In this document: positions 17,975 to 27,612 of the stretch, piece by piece
Numbering within the stretch: the first letter of the stretch is position 1
Layout: each line of letters begins with the position of its first letter
DNA from: Vibrio sp. 99-70-13A1
Lineage (GTDB): Bacteria > Pseudomonadota > Gammaproteobacteria > Enterobacterales > Vibrionaceae
Direction of reading: 5' to 3'
NCBI RefSeq assembly: GCF_013114625.1
Contig: NZ_VTXD01000015.1
Location: forward strand, 24,612 to 88,611
Length of the DNA: 64,000 nt
The notes under the pieces: generated by a model
What the model was told of the DNA's origin: nothing
Databases searched by the model: none
The model's input: the letters and a program-made list of their open reading frames with translations, nothing else
Made by a program: the position numbers and the translations under genes

Positions 17975-20900
17975 TTATGTGGTTGGCTTAATTTGGAGGT
18001 CGATCTGATTCGCTAAATCAGGTTCAACTTTTCCTTGGGACTGTTTACAGCTGAGCCCCAGTAAAACAGGGATCAATATTAGAGTGACAGTGGTGGCAAA
18101 CAACTCACCAAAAACCAATGAAACAGCCGCAGGTTTTAGGTATTGCGCTTGTTCAGCACTTTCACTTAATAATGGGAGCAAGCCACAAACGGTGGTAATT
18201 GTGGTCAGGAAAATAGCTCTCATCCTACTCGTACCAGCAGTAATTAAGGCTTGATTAAGAGGTACACCATTTCTGAATTCAGAATTAAAACGCGTGATCA
18301 AAACAAGGGAGTCATTAATGACAATTCCCGTCATTGCCATCATGCCGAACATCGACAAAATACTAATAGGCAGATCCATCAAGTAATGCCCAAAGATAGC
18401 TCCGGCAAACCCAAACGGAATAACCGCCATAATAATCAGAGGTTGCCAGTAAGACTTCAGCGGAATCGCTAATAAAATGTAGACCAGTAAGAGCGTTAAA
18501 ATCATTGCGGACTGAAAGCCTTGTTGGACTTCGCCCATTTCTTCAAATTCTCCTCCTGCTTTTATGGTCACATCAGGGTAACGGTTGTGAAGAGTGTCGA
18601 TAGATTGACTTAAGAGTGCCATCGTGGCTTCTGGCGATTGTACCGCTCGGTTTTGATTCCAATAGACATTGACTACTTGTTCTCGATTGCGGCGGTACAG
18701 CACCTCAGGTACTCGTTCTACGGTAAAGGTGGCAATTTCACTTAAAGGAAGTGTTTGCCCACTTGGTAACATGACAGGAGTGTATCGAAGCTGAGTTTGC
18801 GTCATGCGCTCACTTCTTGGGTATCGAACAATGACTTTTGTTTCTTGTCCCTGCTCTAATAACCGATGGATCTCTCTTTGCCCGAATGCATCTCCTGCAA
18901 GTTGAGCAATTTTGTCTTGAGTGAGCCCTAACTGGCGACCATAAGAATTGAGGGTAATGCGAACTTGCTCTTGCCCGCCTTTGCCATCATTAAATACATC
19001 TGAAACACCAGGTAAGCCTTCTAGTTTCATACCGACTTCTTGAGCGACTCGTTTAGCGAGCTCACGGTCAGTGGCGGAAACGGAAATGAAAGTACCACCT
19101 GCGGGTTCTTCTGCTGCGGTGAATTGAGATGAATATACACCTTCAATTGATCCCGTAAGTGACCGCCACTCATTGGTTAAATGATTACTGGGTAGAGTAG
19201 ACAGTGCTTCACTGCTCAGTTCGGCTGTCACTTCTACCTCGCCATAACCATCAGACCATGCCAGTAAATTAACAAGCGGCTCATCGATGAGTGCGAATTC
19301 TTTTTGAAGCGCTTGATTGAGTTGTAAAGCGGTGCGCTCTAGTTTATCCAGTGCTTTTTCTTGTAAAGGCAAAGGAGAGCCATCTTCTAATGTCACTTTT
19401 GCAGTGATATAGCGGCCCGGTATTTCAGGGAAAATAGCACTACGAATGGTACCACTCGCCCACATGCCATAAGCTAGGATGAAAAAGGCACTGAACCCGA
19501 GTAATGAAGCAAATTTATTTTGCAGTGAATATTGTAAGACAGGGCGGTAGTAATGCTCAGTGACATGAGCAAGACCTGATTGAGCACCGTTTTGTACGCG
19601 AGAAATAATCCCTGTTTTGCTCTTTTGTGTGTTTTTCGTTTTCATTTCGGCGAGATGAGAAGGCAAGATAAATTTACTTTCTATCAATGAGAAAAACAGA
19701 GCAAAAATAACCACGGCAGAAAACCCAGCCAGTATTTTAGCGAAGTCATTGTTAATCCAAAGCATTGGTGAAAAAGCCGCAATAGTGGTGAGCACACCAA
19801 ATACCGTGGCGACAGACACTGATTTTACGCCTTTCCATGCCGCTTTTCTTGAATTGGAAGTTTTTCCTCGCTCAGAATGAATCGCCTCTCCTACTACAAC
19901 GGCATCGTCCACTAAAATCCCTAGCACCAGAATAAAGCCAAACAAGGTGATGTCGTTGACACTATAGTCCATTAAATTCATGGCACTAAGAGTCCCGCAT
20001 AAAGCGATAGGAATTCCCGCGGCTACCCAAAAAGCCAGTTTTATTTCCAGAAAGATTCCCAGTAATAGCATGACAATAAGCAGCCCTTGCCACGCATTGT
20101 CACCTAAACGATAAAGCTGATCTTCAATATAAGGTGCCATGTCAGCCATGGTTGAAAGGGACACGTCATCAGGCAGGCGATCGCGTTCTTTTTGGAGTAC
20201 TTCTTTGATTGCACCACTCACTTGAATGAGGTTGTCAGTTTGTCGAGTACTGACCAGAAGCGCGATGGCAGACTCACCATTATTGCGAACGATGGAACCA
20301 CTGTCTTGATAGTCTCTTGTGAGTGTGGCGATTTCCCCAAGGCGAACCGACCCTGACGGTGTAGACAGTATTTCGAGTACACTTAGTTTTTGTAAATCAT
20401 CGGCATACCCATCACCTCGAATAATCATTCGTCCCTTAACACTTTTTAGCTCTCCGGTTCTTGCTTCTAAAGAAGATTGCTCAATGATTGAAGAAAGGGT
20501 AGAAAGGTTTAACTTCAAGCTTCTGAGTTTTTCAATGTCAGGTTCTATGATTACAATTGGATCTCGGCTTCCCCAGTTAGAAACTTTGGATATTTTAGGA
20601 TGCTTCTTTAAAGCTTGAGCCACTTGTCGGGCTATTGGCTGGAGCTGGCTATCTGTTCTAGGGGCAGACACAATCACGAAAGATGCTAGGTTGGTAAATT
20701 CATCACGGGTGACTTGAGGCTTCTCCGCTTGAACCGGAAAACCACTTATCGCATTGACTTGGTTTTTTACATCTTCAAGTAACTTATCGAGCTCAGTCTC
20801 TGTGGTTTTACGAACACGCACTGTTGAAAGCCCAGCCACTGACTGGCTGGTGATTTGTTTGATCCCAGCAATGCCACTGATTGATTCTTCAACGCGCTGG

Positions 20901-21094
20901 GTGATGCTTTCATCGATTTGCTTAGCGCTTCCTCCCGGGTAAGCAACATGAATAACCAAGCTAGAAGGGGCTATTTGTGGGAAAGACTCAACACGCAATT
21001 GACCAAATGTTAGGACTCCACTGGCGACAATAGCGACCATTAATAAATTGGCCGCAACAGGGTTATGAATAAACCATTTTGTTAACCAACTCAT
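17975..21094 (-). CDS. RND-family efflux pump inner-membrane subunit
   Basis: A 1039-residue proton-driven exporter with the RND layout: a membrane helix at 12-30, a large periplasmic porter domain, helices around 335-470, a second porter domain and the terminal helices (840-1020). The transmembrane proton-relay region GILVDDAVVVGEAIH is present, and the internal repeat (GIVINDSLVLITRFN) is complete. It belongs with the AcrB/MexB-like hydrophobe exporters, not the metal type found later in the window. Its start overlaps the adaptor gene's stop (ATGA). No outer-membrane partner gene is nearby, so a TolC-like protein encoded elsewhere must serve. Confidence 0.93.
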   Translation of the reverse strand: MSWLTKWFIHNPVAANLLMVAIVASGVLTFGQLRVESFPQIAPSSLVIHVAYPGGSAKQIDESITQRVEESISGIAGIKQITSQSVAGLSTVRVRKTTETELDKLLEDVKNQVNAISGFPVQAEKPQVTRDEFTNLASFVIVSAPRTDSQLQPIARQVAQALKKHPKISKVSNWGSRDPIVIIEPDIEKLRSLKLNLSTLSSIIEQSSLEARTGELKSVKGRMIIRGDGYADDLQKLSVLEILSTPSGSVRLGEIATLTRDYQDSGSIVRNNGESAIALLVSTRQTDNLIQVSGAIKEVLQKERDRLPDDVSLSTMADMAPYIEDQLYRLGDNAWQGLLIVMLLLGIFLEIKLAFWVAAGIPIALCGTLSAMNLMDYSVNDITLFGFILVLGILVDDAVVVGEAIHSERGKTSNSRKAAWKGVKSVSVATVFGVLTTIAAFSPMLWINNDFAKILAGFSAVVIFALFFSLIESKFILPSHLAEMKTKNTQKSKTGIISRVQNGAQSGLAHVTEHYYRPVLQYSLQNKFASLLGFSAFFILAYGMWASGTIRSAIFPEIPGRYITAKVTLEDGSPLPLQEKALDKLERTALQLNQALQKEFALIDEPLVNLLAWSDGYGEVEVTAELSSEALSTLPSNHLTNEWRSLTGSIEGVYSSQFTAAEEPAGGTFISVSATDRELAKRVAQEVGMKLEGLPGVSDVFNDGKGGQEQVRITLNSYGRQLGLTQDKIAQLAGDAFGQREIHRLLEQGQETKVIVRYPRSERMTQTQLRYTPVMLPSGQTLPLSEIATFTVERVPEVLYRRNREQVVNVYWNQNRAVQSPEATMALLSQSIDTLHNRYPDVTIKAGGEFEEMGEVQQGFQSAMILTLLLVYILLAIPLKSYWQPLIIMAVIPFGFAGAIFGHYLMDLPISILSMFGMMAMTGIVINDSLVLITRFNSEFRNGVPLNQALITAGTSRMRAIFLTTITTVCGLLPLLSESAEQAQYLKPAAVSLVFGELFATTVTLILIPVLLGLSCKQSQGKVEPDLANQIDLQIKPTT

Positions 21095-22293
21095 TGTGAC
21101 TCCTCCATGTTATAAGCAATTGAGGCAACGTTTTCAGGATCAGAGTCAAGAGCTGTTTGAGGAACGGATTCAGGAGCTGTTTCAAGAGCAGACTCAGGTG
21201 AAACTTGGGTACCTGAAATCATGGACAACAATGGGTAAGCCACTATGTTTCTTGCGCGCTCTGGTGAGTGATTGAAAATGACATAAGCCGAGTTTACGTT
21301 CTCTTCCAAGAGTTGGATGGTTTCAATTCGCAGTTTATCCTCACTGTCGACTGTCCATATATGACCATCTCTTGTTAGGGCGCTCAAAGGCACTTCCATC
21401 ACTGCTTCACGCATGGCTAATGTGACTTCGATATCGAGCTGTTGGTTAGGTAAAAGCTTTGGTGTGGTTCGGTATGGGTCTTCAACCGTAAGTACTACTT
21501 GTCTCTGACGCGTAGTGCTATCGACTCGGGGGGCGATATAGCGAACTGTAGCAATATGTTCTTTTTGCTGCTTATCAATCACTTGAATTTTAGGGGTTTT
21601 TAACGCCGTAGAGATAATATTCCATTGCGGTTCAGGGATGGGAACATGAATATCTAAACTGTCACTTGAAGCTAGAGTAAACAAAATATCGCCAGATTCT
21701 AATTGTTGCTCTGGGCTTATGGCTCTGCTCAAAATAACCGCATTAAAGGGTGCTTTTATTGTGGCATCATTCAGATGCTGTTGAGCACTAATAACCGCTT
21801 GTTTGGCTTGTTTTAGTTCAGATTTCGCGGCAGCTATTTGGGGTTCTCTTCGAGCATACGCCGAGCTATTTTTATTCGATAACATCTTAAGGGCGACAGT
21901 TTGTTCATGTTGTTCACGTTGCAAGTTGAGCGCCGCTTGTTTCATTAAAGTCTCAGCTTGCGCGAGTTGAGACTCAAGGTGAGTGGTATCTATTTTGGCT
22001 AAGACTTCCCCTTTCTCTACCAATACACCGGGCTCTGCATTTTTGCTTAACCAAACTAGTTTGGCACTGCTAGGCGCTTTTATCTCAACGGGCCAACGAG
22101 CGTCACTGGTTCCTATAAGGGAAATGACTGGCTGGTGAGCTTGTGGTGAAACTAATGTCACGCTCACTGGCTGCTTTTCTTTTTCATGGGTGACGGCTTG
22201 GGTTGGCTCAGGTTCTAGCATATCGACTAAACCAATAGCACCCACGATCAGCCCAAGACTCAAAGCAATCGGTATGATGTTCTTAATTTTCAT
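21091..22293 (-). CDS. RND efflux periplasmic adaptor (HlyD/AcrA type)
   Basis: A 400-residue membrane fusion protein. One N-terminal membrane anchor (8-26) precedes the lipoyl half (WPVEIKAPSSAKLVWL), a coiled-coil hairpin (about 105-175, rich in Ala, Gln and Lys), the second lipoyl half (IKAPFNAVILSRAI) and beta-barrel domains. It bridges the RND pump to an outer-membrane channel. The last 40 residues are repetitive and acidic (PESALETA, PESVPQTA, LDSDPENV), encoded by about three 24-bp units at 21130-21205. It overlaps both neighbours by ATGA junctions, so the three genes are translationally coupled. Confidence 0.92.
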   Translation of the reverse strand: MKIKNIIPIALSLGLIVGAIGLVDMLEPEPTQAVTHEKEKQPVSVTLVSPQAHQPVISLIGTSDARWPVEIKAPSSAKLVWLSKNAEPGVLVEKGEVLAKIDTTHLESQLAQAETLMKQAALNLQREQHEQTVALKMLSNKNSSAYARREPQIAAAKSELKQAKQAVISAQQHLNDATIKAPFNAVILSRAISPEQQLESGDILFTLASSDSLDIHVPIPEPQWNIISTALKTPKIQVIDKQQKEHIATVRYIAPRVDSTTRQRQVVLTVEDPYRTTPKLLPNQQLDIEVTLAMREAVMEVPLSALTRDGHIWTVDSEDKLRIETIQLLEENVNSAYVIFNHSPERARNIVAYPLLSMISGTQVSPESALETAPESVPQTALDSDPENVASIAYNMEESQ

Positions 22294-23336
22294 TGGTTAG
22301 ACTCCGAATTGAATTCATTATGGGTTTGGGTTTGGGTTTGGGTCGGTGAGGGAGAGTTGATTTCGATCCCTGACTTAGTTTTAAGGTTTGAGTTATTTTC
22401 GAGGTCAGAACTTTTTCCAAGGTCATAGCTATTTTCAAGGTCACAGCTTTTTTCAAGACCATAGCCAAGCTGACATTTTTGATTAAGTCGTTGGCTGATA
22501 TCGGTTAAGCGTGAAAGTGTTTGGAGCGTAATCGGCAATAAAATCGCGGCTTCAAGAAATTCTAAAGAATAGGTCACAGCAGAAAATAGCTGACCTGCGG
22601 TTGGTTCTATCATTTGAGTGGATAACCAAAGATTCGCGATCACTAAGCTAAAAAGAACAAAAAATATCAATCCATAAACAATGGTTTCCGCATCGGAAAT
22701 CAACACTTCTCGGCGCATAATTCGTTCTAAATGGCGACGAATACCACGAAAAGGTAGACGAGATAATATGGAAACCTGTTGCTCCATTCGGTGATTCAAA
22801 GAGCTATTTAGGCGGGTAAAATAAGGGTGGAACTGAGAATAAATCACAAGCATGGCAATGCCCGCAATAATGGCGCTGATCCCTAGGTTGATATGAAAGG
22901 AACTGAGAATAATAACTGAGGCAGTTAGTTGAATGCCTGCAGTCATAAGTGGCGGCGTATCATTTTCAAGAAAATCGACCAGTTCTCTAGACATGTCCAA
23001 CCTAGCATTTCGAATAGAAACGCTATTGTTAGGCGGTAACTGATTACGCATTTTAGCCTCGACTGCTTCCCCTATTTCTACACGAATACGACCGTATATA
23101 CGTGTGTCATAAAAGCGCCGAATAACAGAGACAACAATTAGAGATACGAGTAATCCAGAGAGCCAATAAAGATCAGAGAACTCACCCTTAACCAGATCAT
23201 CAATGGCAAATCCGATGAAAAGGGGAAGCAGCACCATGAACAGGTTCTCAAGCGCGACTAAAAACCAGGTAATCGCCACCTTGGATTTGTTGTGTTTAAG
23301 AATTGACCTGATGGTGAAGTGTGCAATGGCTGGCAA
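22290..23336 (-). CDS. ABC-transporter-type six-helix membrane domain without ATPase
   Basis: A 348-residue protein whose first 300 residues match an ABC exporter transmembrane domain (about six helices, near 20-38, 57-75, 130-150, 155-172, 238-256 and 275-297). It stops before any nucleotide-binding domain: no Walker A or signature is present. The last 50 residues are low-complexity, built of six-residue units (KSCDLE, NSYDLG, KSSDLE, NNSNLK) and a PTQTQTQT run. Its coupling to an RND adaptor and pump is unusual; a role as accessory subunit is inference. It is the first gene of the operon. Confidence 0.75.
   Translation of the reverse strand: MPAIAHFTIRSILKHNKSKVAITWFLVALENLFMVLLPLFIGFAIDDLVKGEFSDLYWLSGLLVSLIVVSVIRRFYDTRIYGRIRVEIGEAVEAKMRNQLPPNNSVSIRNARLDMSRELVDFLENDTPPLMTAGIQLTASVIILSSFHINLGISAIIAGIAMLVIYSQFHPYFTRLNSSLNHRMEQQVSILSRLPFRGIRRHLERIMRREVLISDAETIVYGLIFFVLFSLVIANLWLSTQMIEPTAGQLFSAVTYSLEFLEAAILLPITLQTLSRLTDISQRLNQKCQLGYGLEKSCDLENSYDLGKSSDLENNSNLKTKSGIEINSPSPTQTQTQTHNEFNSESNQ
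22321..22463. repeat. 6-bp and 18-bp in-frame tandem repeats at the 3' end of the ABC-domain gene
   Basis: A hexamer run (TTTGGG-type, about 22321-22345) and about five diverged 18-bp units (to about 22463) encode the TQ repeat and six-residue repeats of the C-terminal tail. Two different unit sizes sit side by side in one gene end. Confidence 0.8.
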
Positions 23337-23490
23337 AATAAAGCCCCGACTTATTAGTTAGGAGTCATTATTTCTTATGTGAATGGATAAAAAGTGTCTC
23401 AGCTTGCTGAAATCAATTGAGTCGCTTGAGTGGTGTGTTCAGTAAGCCCGTCACTGATATAAATTAGAAGGGCTCTGTTGTTTTATGCAC

Positions 23491-23526
23491 AAAGCGCGTT
23501 ACTGCATGTGAGCAGTAACGCGCTTT
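23491..23526. terminator. Strong hairpin, likely terminator of the MATE gene
   Basis: A 14-bp perfect stem (AAAGCGCGTTACTG at 23491-23504, complement at 23513-23526) has an 8-nt loop. The T tract is better on the plus strand, although the gene it most plausibly ends (MATE, minus) reads toward it from the right. It may work in both directions. Confidence 0.75.
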
Positions 23527-23558
23527 TTATATTCAATGATCAGCTTAACTTGCTGTTT

Positions 23559-24923
23559 CTAGGCTGGTTGTAGTTCTCGCTTCTTCATTATGTAGCGCAA
23601 TCTAAAGAGCATAAGAATGGCAGCCGTGGTTAACCCAGTAAGAATTCCTACCCAAAAGCCTTTTTCACCCATTGCAGGAACAATGTGATCAGTTAATCCT
23701 AAAACCATACCAAGTGGTAGAGCCAATCCCCAGTAGGAAGCAATCGCCAAAAACATTGGTATTTTCGTATCTTTATAGCCACGTAACGCGCCATTCGCTG
23801 AGGTTTGTAACGCATCGCTAAATTGGTACATGGCCGTTAGGGCGAGTAGTGTAGCCGCTGTAGCACTGATCGCCGGATCGTTTGTGTAGAGCCTGATGAT
23901 CCATTCAGGGAACAATAGGAATATAGTGACAGAAAGTGAAGAAATCAGCCCTGCTACCAAAATGCCTATCTTGCTGCGTTCAATGGCTCCTAACTCATCT
24001 TTTTCACCCAGCGCATGACCCACTCGAATGGTAATACCAAATGAAATGCTCATTGGGATCACGTAAGTCATGCTCGAAATGTTCAAGGCAATTTGAGCAG
24101 CCGCGATATTTTCAGCACCAATACGACCAATCATAAGTGCAATTACAGAGAAAATACTGCCACAAACCGCAATGTTCATCCCGATAGGTAAACCTAGTTT
24201 CAATAGGTGAAGCATTTCCTTCAGTCTTGGTTTTATATCTGAAAAACTGATGATGGTTTTATAGTGGTGATGCCCTTTGATATAGGAATACAACATTCCA
24301 GACATCAGCCAATACACTAAGCTGGTGGCCCAGCCACAACCTACAGCCCCCATTTCAGGGAAGCCAAATTTACCGTAAATAAGAACATAGTTAACAGGAA
24401 TATTGACCAGTAGACCAACCACCGAAATGAGCATCGGTACTTTGGTATTGTTCATCCCTTCACAAAAACCATTTAAGGTATAAAACAGAGCAATGCCCGG
24501 AACACCAAACGCTAAAGCTAGCGCATAATCGCTCGCAATCGGGATGATTTCAGAGGCAACACCAATCCATTCCAATATCGGCTTCGCACTGGCTAAATAG
24601 ATGATGAGTAGAATACTTGCAAGTAGTGCTAGCCAAACCATCTGGAAAAATTCAACAGAGATACTATTAAAGTCTCGGGCACCACGGTGATAAGCCACAA
24701 CAGGGGTTAAAGCCATAATAATGCCGCGCAGCAGCAATAAAACAGGGATCCATAGGCTAGTACCTAGAGCAATTGCAGCTAGATCTGCAGGGCTTACTTG
24801 GCCTGCCATTGTTGTATCGACAAACCCCATAGCTTGGGTTGCAATTTGAGTAAAAATGATGGGAATCGATAGGTGCATCAAAGCACCCGATTCACGGGTA
24901 AAAGGACGAAATTTAGTTAACAT
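23559..24923 (-). CDS. MATE-family multidrug exporter (NorM-like)
   Basis: An inner-membrane cation-driven exporter of about 454 residues with twelve helices in two homologous halves. The family features IFTQIATQAMGFVDTTMAGQVS near the N-terminus and GLPIGMNIA at the start of the second half are present. NorM-type proteins export cationic drugs and dyes using sodium or proton gradients. I choose the ATG at 24923 (MLTKFRPFTRES); the frame extends to an upstream ATG at 24980, and neither has a strong Shine-Dalgarno. Confidence 0.9.
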   Translation of the reverse strand: MLTKFRPFTRESGALMHLSIPIIFTQIATQAMGFVDTTMAGQVSPADLAAIALGTSLWIPVLLLLRGIIMALTPVVAYHRGARDFNSISVEFFQMVWLALLASILLIIYLASAKPILEWIGVASEIIPIASDYALALAFGVPGIALFYTLNGFCEGMNNTKVPMLISVVGLLVNIPVNYVLIYGKFGFPEMGAVGCGWATSLVYWLMSGMLYSYIKGHHHYKTIISFSDIKPRLKEMLHLLKLGLPIGMNIAVCGSIFSVIALMIGRIGAENIAAAQIALNISSMTYVIPMSISFGITIRVGHALGEKDELGAIERSKIGILVAGLISSLSVTIFLLFPEWIIRLYTNDPAISATAATLLALTAMYQFSDALQTSANGALRGYKDTKIPMFLAIASYWGLALPLGMVLGLTDHIVPAMGEKGFWVGILTGLTTAAILMLFRLRYIMKKRELQPA

Positions 24924-25156
24924 GGAGGCTCTAGACACCAATATAAATGCACGAATGAAGGCAGGATAGCGAGTGTGCATTTTAGGGTGTGCCCGTTAGG
25001 CGGCGACAATATAAACACCTTGTTTGCTAGGGTCAAGCTTTAGGCGTATTAAGGTCAGGATTACATTTAAACATTCAACTTGTATTGATGAGCGACCAAG
25101 TTTCAATGGTCGTTTAAATGATTCTTTCAGTTATGATAACACTCAGAGTGAATTAA

Positions 25157-25184
25157 AAAGAGCCACAGTAAATTGTGGCTCTTT
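25157..25184 (-). terminator. Rho-independent terminator of the cytochrome operon
   Basis: An 11-bp perfect stem (AAAGAGCCACA / TGTGGCTCTTT, loop GTAAAT) is followed on the minus strand by a T run. It lies 135 bp after the stop of the minus-strand cytochrome gene and probably ends that transcript. Confidence 0.85.
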
Positions 25185-25252
25185 GGATGTATCTATCTAT
25201 TCAGATATTACAAATATCCTAACGTTTCCATACATCATAACGCTTCAAGATA

Positions 25253-25305
25253 TTCTATCGGTTCTATCGGTTCTATCGGTTCTATCGGTTCTATCGGTTC
25301 TATCG
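25253..25305. repeat. 9-bp tandem repeat (TTCTATCGG), nearly 6 units
   Basis: Five perfect copies and a partial sixth of TTCTATCGG lie in the 3' untranslated region of the cytochrome operon, ending 14 bp from its stop codon. A plus-strand frame reads through it as a Leu-Ser-Val repeat, but that is not a gene. Confidence 0.92.
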
Positions 25306-25318
25306 TTATGTAGCTAAT

Positions 25319-26998
25319 CTATGGGTTACGGATGCATCGAGCATAGTATGGGATATCTTCATTCAACCCATAACCGGCACCAACAGCATAACCCACTGCC
25401 CAGCGAAGTGAGCCTCCCGCTTTGCCTCTTAGGTCATACATTTCTTCAGGCTGCTTGAGCTTACGAGCAGGAAGAGGGCGGAAGTTTTGTTTTTCTGTTC
25501 CGACTTTTGCTGTGCTTGTCCAAAACAGGAACTTACTTGGTGTATTCGGGAAGAACTTTTCATCAATAGATGGATTCACTTTATTGAAATCACCAATTGA
25601 AATCATTTCCTTAAAGTTCGGTAAACGCCAATCGTTGTAGCCTGCGTAATCTAAAGCTTCACAATATTGGATTGAACTTTCCCAATCACGTCGATTGTAA
25701 TCAATGTTTTGTTGCCACATACGGTTAGTCACTTTCTCAGTCACTGTCCCGTTACCGTTGTCTACCAAATCTAAGTTATGGTAAGCCGCACCATTATCAG
25801 CACGCACACAACGAGTCAGTTTGGTTGAGGCAGTATGTTGACCCATAGTGTGACCATCAGGGAAACCGATGTGCCAAGCATGATCTGGGTGGTTTGATAC
25901 TGGGAACGTCCAAATACCCGAGCTTTGGCGAGGCATATTCAAGAATGCATGCGTATCGATTGCTGGTCGGAATTCACCGAAATCTGCAATGGTATGAAGC
26001 TCTTTAATTAACGGGTATCGCCAGTCTGAGTAACCATCTAAATTAAGCTCTGCGCAGTACTCTTTACCTTCAATCGCTGTCATCCAGATACGAGAAGAGT
26101 CACGTTCCCAAGTCAATTTAGTATTTTCGTCATAAGTCGTCAGACCTGACTCCGAAATAGTAAATTTCGGTTGAACACCTGGGTAATCAGAATCTTCACC
26201 CTTCACATCGGTAAAGTCTTGTATTTGCCCTGAATCAGGAAGTACAAAATTTTCAGGTGCTGGCATTCCAATACCGGTAATAAACTCAGTGCGTTCAATT
26301 TGCTTTAGCTCTTGCCCCGTGACATACGCGATAATGTCTTTGTAATCTTCTTCGTTATACATTTTTGCAAATGGGGTCATCATCGGAGCATCTCGGTTGG
26401 TACGAGTTCCATCACGATAATTTTTCAGCTGTTCGAAGAGATAATAAGGCATTTGACCTTTAAACGAAGGGAAGCGTTCGTTGGTGCTAACGGCTTGCTC
26501 ACCATGGCAGGCTTTACAAGATTTATCGAAAATCTCTTTACCATGTTTCCAAGACTCACCGCCTACAATAGCTTCGTCTGGGCTGTATTTCATCTCTCGC
26601 TCACTAAGCAAGATAGAAACATCCGCCATGAGCTTTGGAGGAAGTAAGTAAACAAATTCTTTCATTTGAACAGAAAGGCCAGATGTTCGAGTGCCATCCA
26701 TATCAGACCATTGGTTATAAATGTACTGCGCAGGAAGCCCTGCAAGTTTTGGGCTGATGGTTTCTGGTACTTCTTCTTTTGCTGGGCGGTGGCAACCCAT
26801 AAAGCAACCAAATGATGCTCGATAAGCCGCTTGTTTCTCTTCTGAGCTTAAATCGTCAATCGTGCGATTGATGGTGTAGTCTTGCAGACCATTATTTACA
26901 TCAGGATTTTTATCTTGAGTTTGGTTATCAGCAAAAGCATGACCAGATACTAAAGTGGCGCCGATAATGATTGATAAAGCGGATAGCTGAGTCGTCAT
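25319..26998 (-). CDS. Exported dihaem cytochrome c fused to two DUF1566 (Lcl-type) domains
   Basis: A 559-residue periplasmic or surface protein. A signal peptide (cleavage near SGHAFA) precedes two cytochrome c domains (about 55-140 and 145-230). The second has a canonical CKACH at 161-165. The first reads CFMGCH at 65-70, a CX3CH motif with one extra residue. Two DUF1566/Lcl C-terminal-like domains follow (about 283-398 and 411-557), each with 'GYSDWR.P...EL' or 'GYNDWRLPNFKEM' and a closing RC(V/I)R. DUF1566 is otherwise found in surface lectin-like proteins. It is the last gene of a four-gene operon, 1 bp after the tetraheme gene, and is probably the terminal electron acceptor or enzyme. 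Function unknown. Confidence 0.85.
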   Translation of the reverse strand: MTTQLSALSIIIGATLVSGHAFADNQTQDKNPDVNNGLQDYTINRTIDDLSSEEKQAAYRASFGCFMGCHRPAKEEVPETISPKLAGLPAQYIYNQWSDMDGTRTSGLSVQMKEFVYLLPPKLMADVSILLSEREMKYSPDEAIVGGESWKHGKEIFDKSCKACHGEQAVSTNERFPSFKGQMPYYLFEQLKNYRDGTRTNRDAPMMTPFAKMYNEEDYKDIIAYVTGQELKQIERTEFITGIGMPAPENFVLPDSGQIQDFTDVKGEDSDYPGVQPKFTISESGLTTYDENTKLTWERDSSRIWMTAIEGKEYCAELNLDGYSDWRYPLIKELHTIADFGEFRPAIDTHAFLNMPRQSSGIWTFPVSNHPDHAWHIGFPDGHTMGQHTASTKLTRCVRADNGAAYHNLDLVDNGNGTVTEKVTNRMWQQNIDYNRRDWESSIQYCEALDYAGYNDWRLPNFKEMISIGDFNKVNPSIDEKFFPNTPSKFLFWTSTAKVGTEKQNFRPLPARKLKQPEEMYDLRGKAGGSLRWAVGYAVGAGYGLNEDIPYYARCIRNP

Positions 26999-26999
26999 G

Positions 27000-27599
27000 T
27001 TAGAAGCCCCCTTGAGCCATTAATCGCATTTTTTCTTCGGCACGTTCTGCCATGTTTTCTTCTAATTGAGGGTGAGCGATATCGTAGTGGCAGCTAGAAC
27101 ATTTCCACTGTGGGTCGGTATCTTTTTTAGCGAAAGCTAGGTTATGAGTCCAATCTGCTGGCTCGCTTTCTGCCGTTGCTAAAGAAGCTCGGCGCTCAAG
27201 ATCTTTGTGACAATTTACACAACCAGAATCGAAGACATATTCTGTACGTTTAGGGTGTAGAGCTTGGTAATCTAACGCTTCCATACCAAGTACATACTCA
27301 CCCCATAAGTGACGCATTCCTGAAGTCCCTTTAACGTAAAGTTCGTCCACAATGTTTGACTTTGGCATATGGCAGTCAACACATTCTGCGACGAATCCAT
27401 GGGAGTTATTACCGCCATGAACTGAGTTAGCGAAGGTTTCAACCATAGGTTCCATGGTATGGCATGATGCACAAAATTCGTTGGAACTTAGGGCGTGGAT
27501 CGCTTCACTGGCAGGCAATGCAACCAGTAACCCTAGCCCTGTCCCAACCACTAAAAGTGCAGCGATGACTTGGCGTTTAACACCTTTCAAAAATTTCAT
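27000..27599 (-). CDS. NapC/NirT-family tetraheme cytochrome c
   Basis: A 199-residue protein with one N-terminal membrane anchor (10-30) and four CXXCH haem motifs: CASCH (43), CVDCH (73), CVNCH (127) and CSSCH (167). Proteins of this NapC/NrfH/NirT class oxidise menaquinol or ubiquinol and pass electrons to a periplasmic reductase. It lies directly upstream of the cytochrome/DUF1566 fusion, which is the natural candidate for its partner. No nap, nrf or tor genes are nearby. Confidence 0.93.
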   Translation of the reverse strand: MKFLKGVKRQVIAALLVVGTGLGLLVALPASEAIHALSSNEFCASCHTMEPMVETFANSVHGGNNSHGFVAECVDCHMPKSNIVDELYVKGTSGMRHLWGEYVLGMEALDYQALHPKRTEYVFDSGCVNCHKDLERRASLATAESEPADWTHNLAFAKKDTDPQWKCSSCHYDIAHPQLEENMAERAEEKMRLMAQGGF

Positions 27600-27612
27600 C
27601 TTTCGCTCCTTA

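Noticed and set aside
25024..25317. Plus-strand frame ending in a Leu-Ser-Val repeat
   Set aside because: The repeat is just the 9-bp DNA array read in frame. The frame also runs through the terminator of the cytochrome operon.
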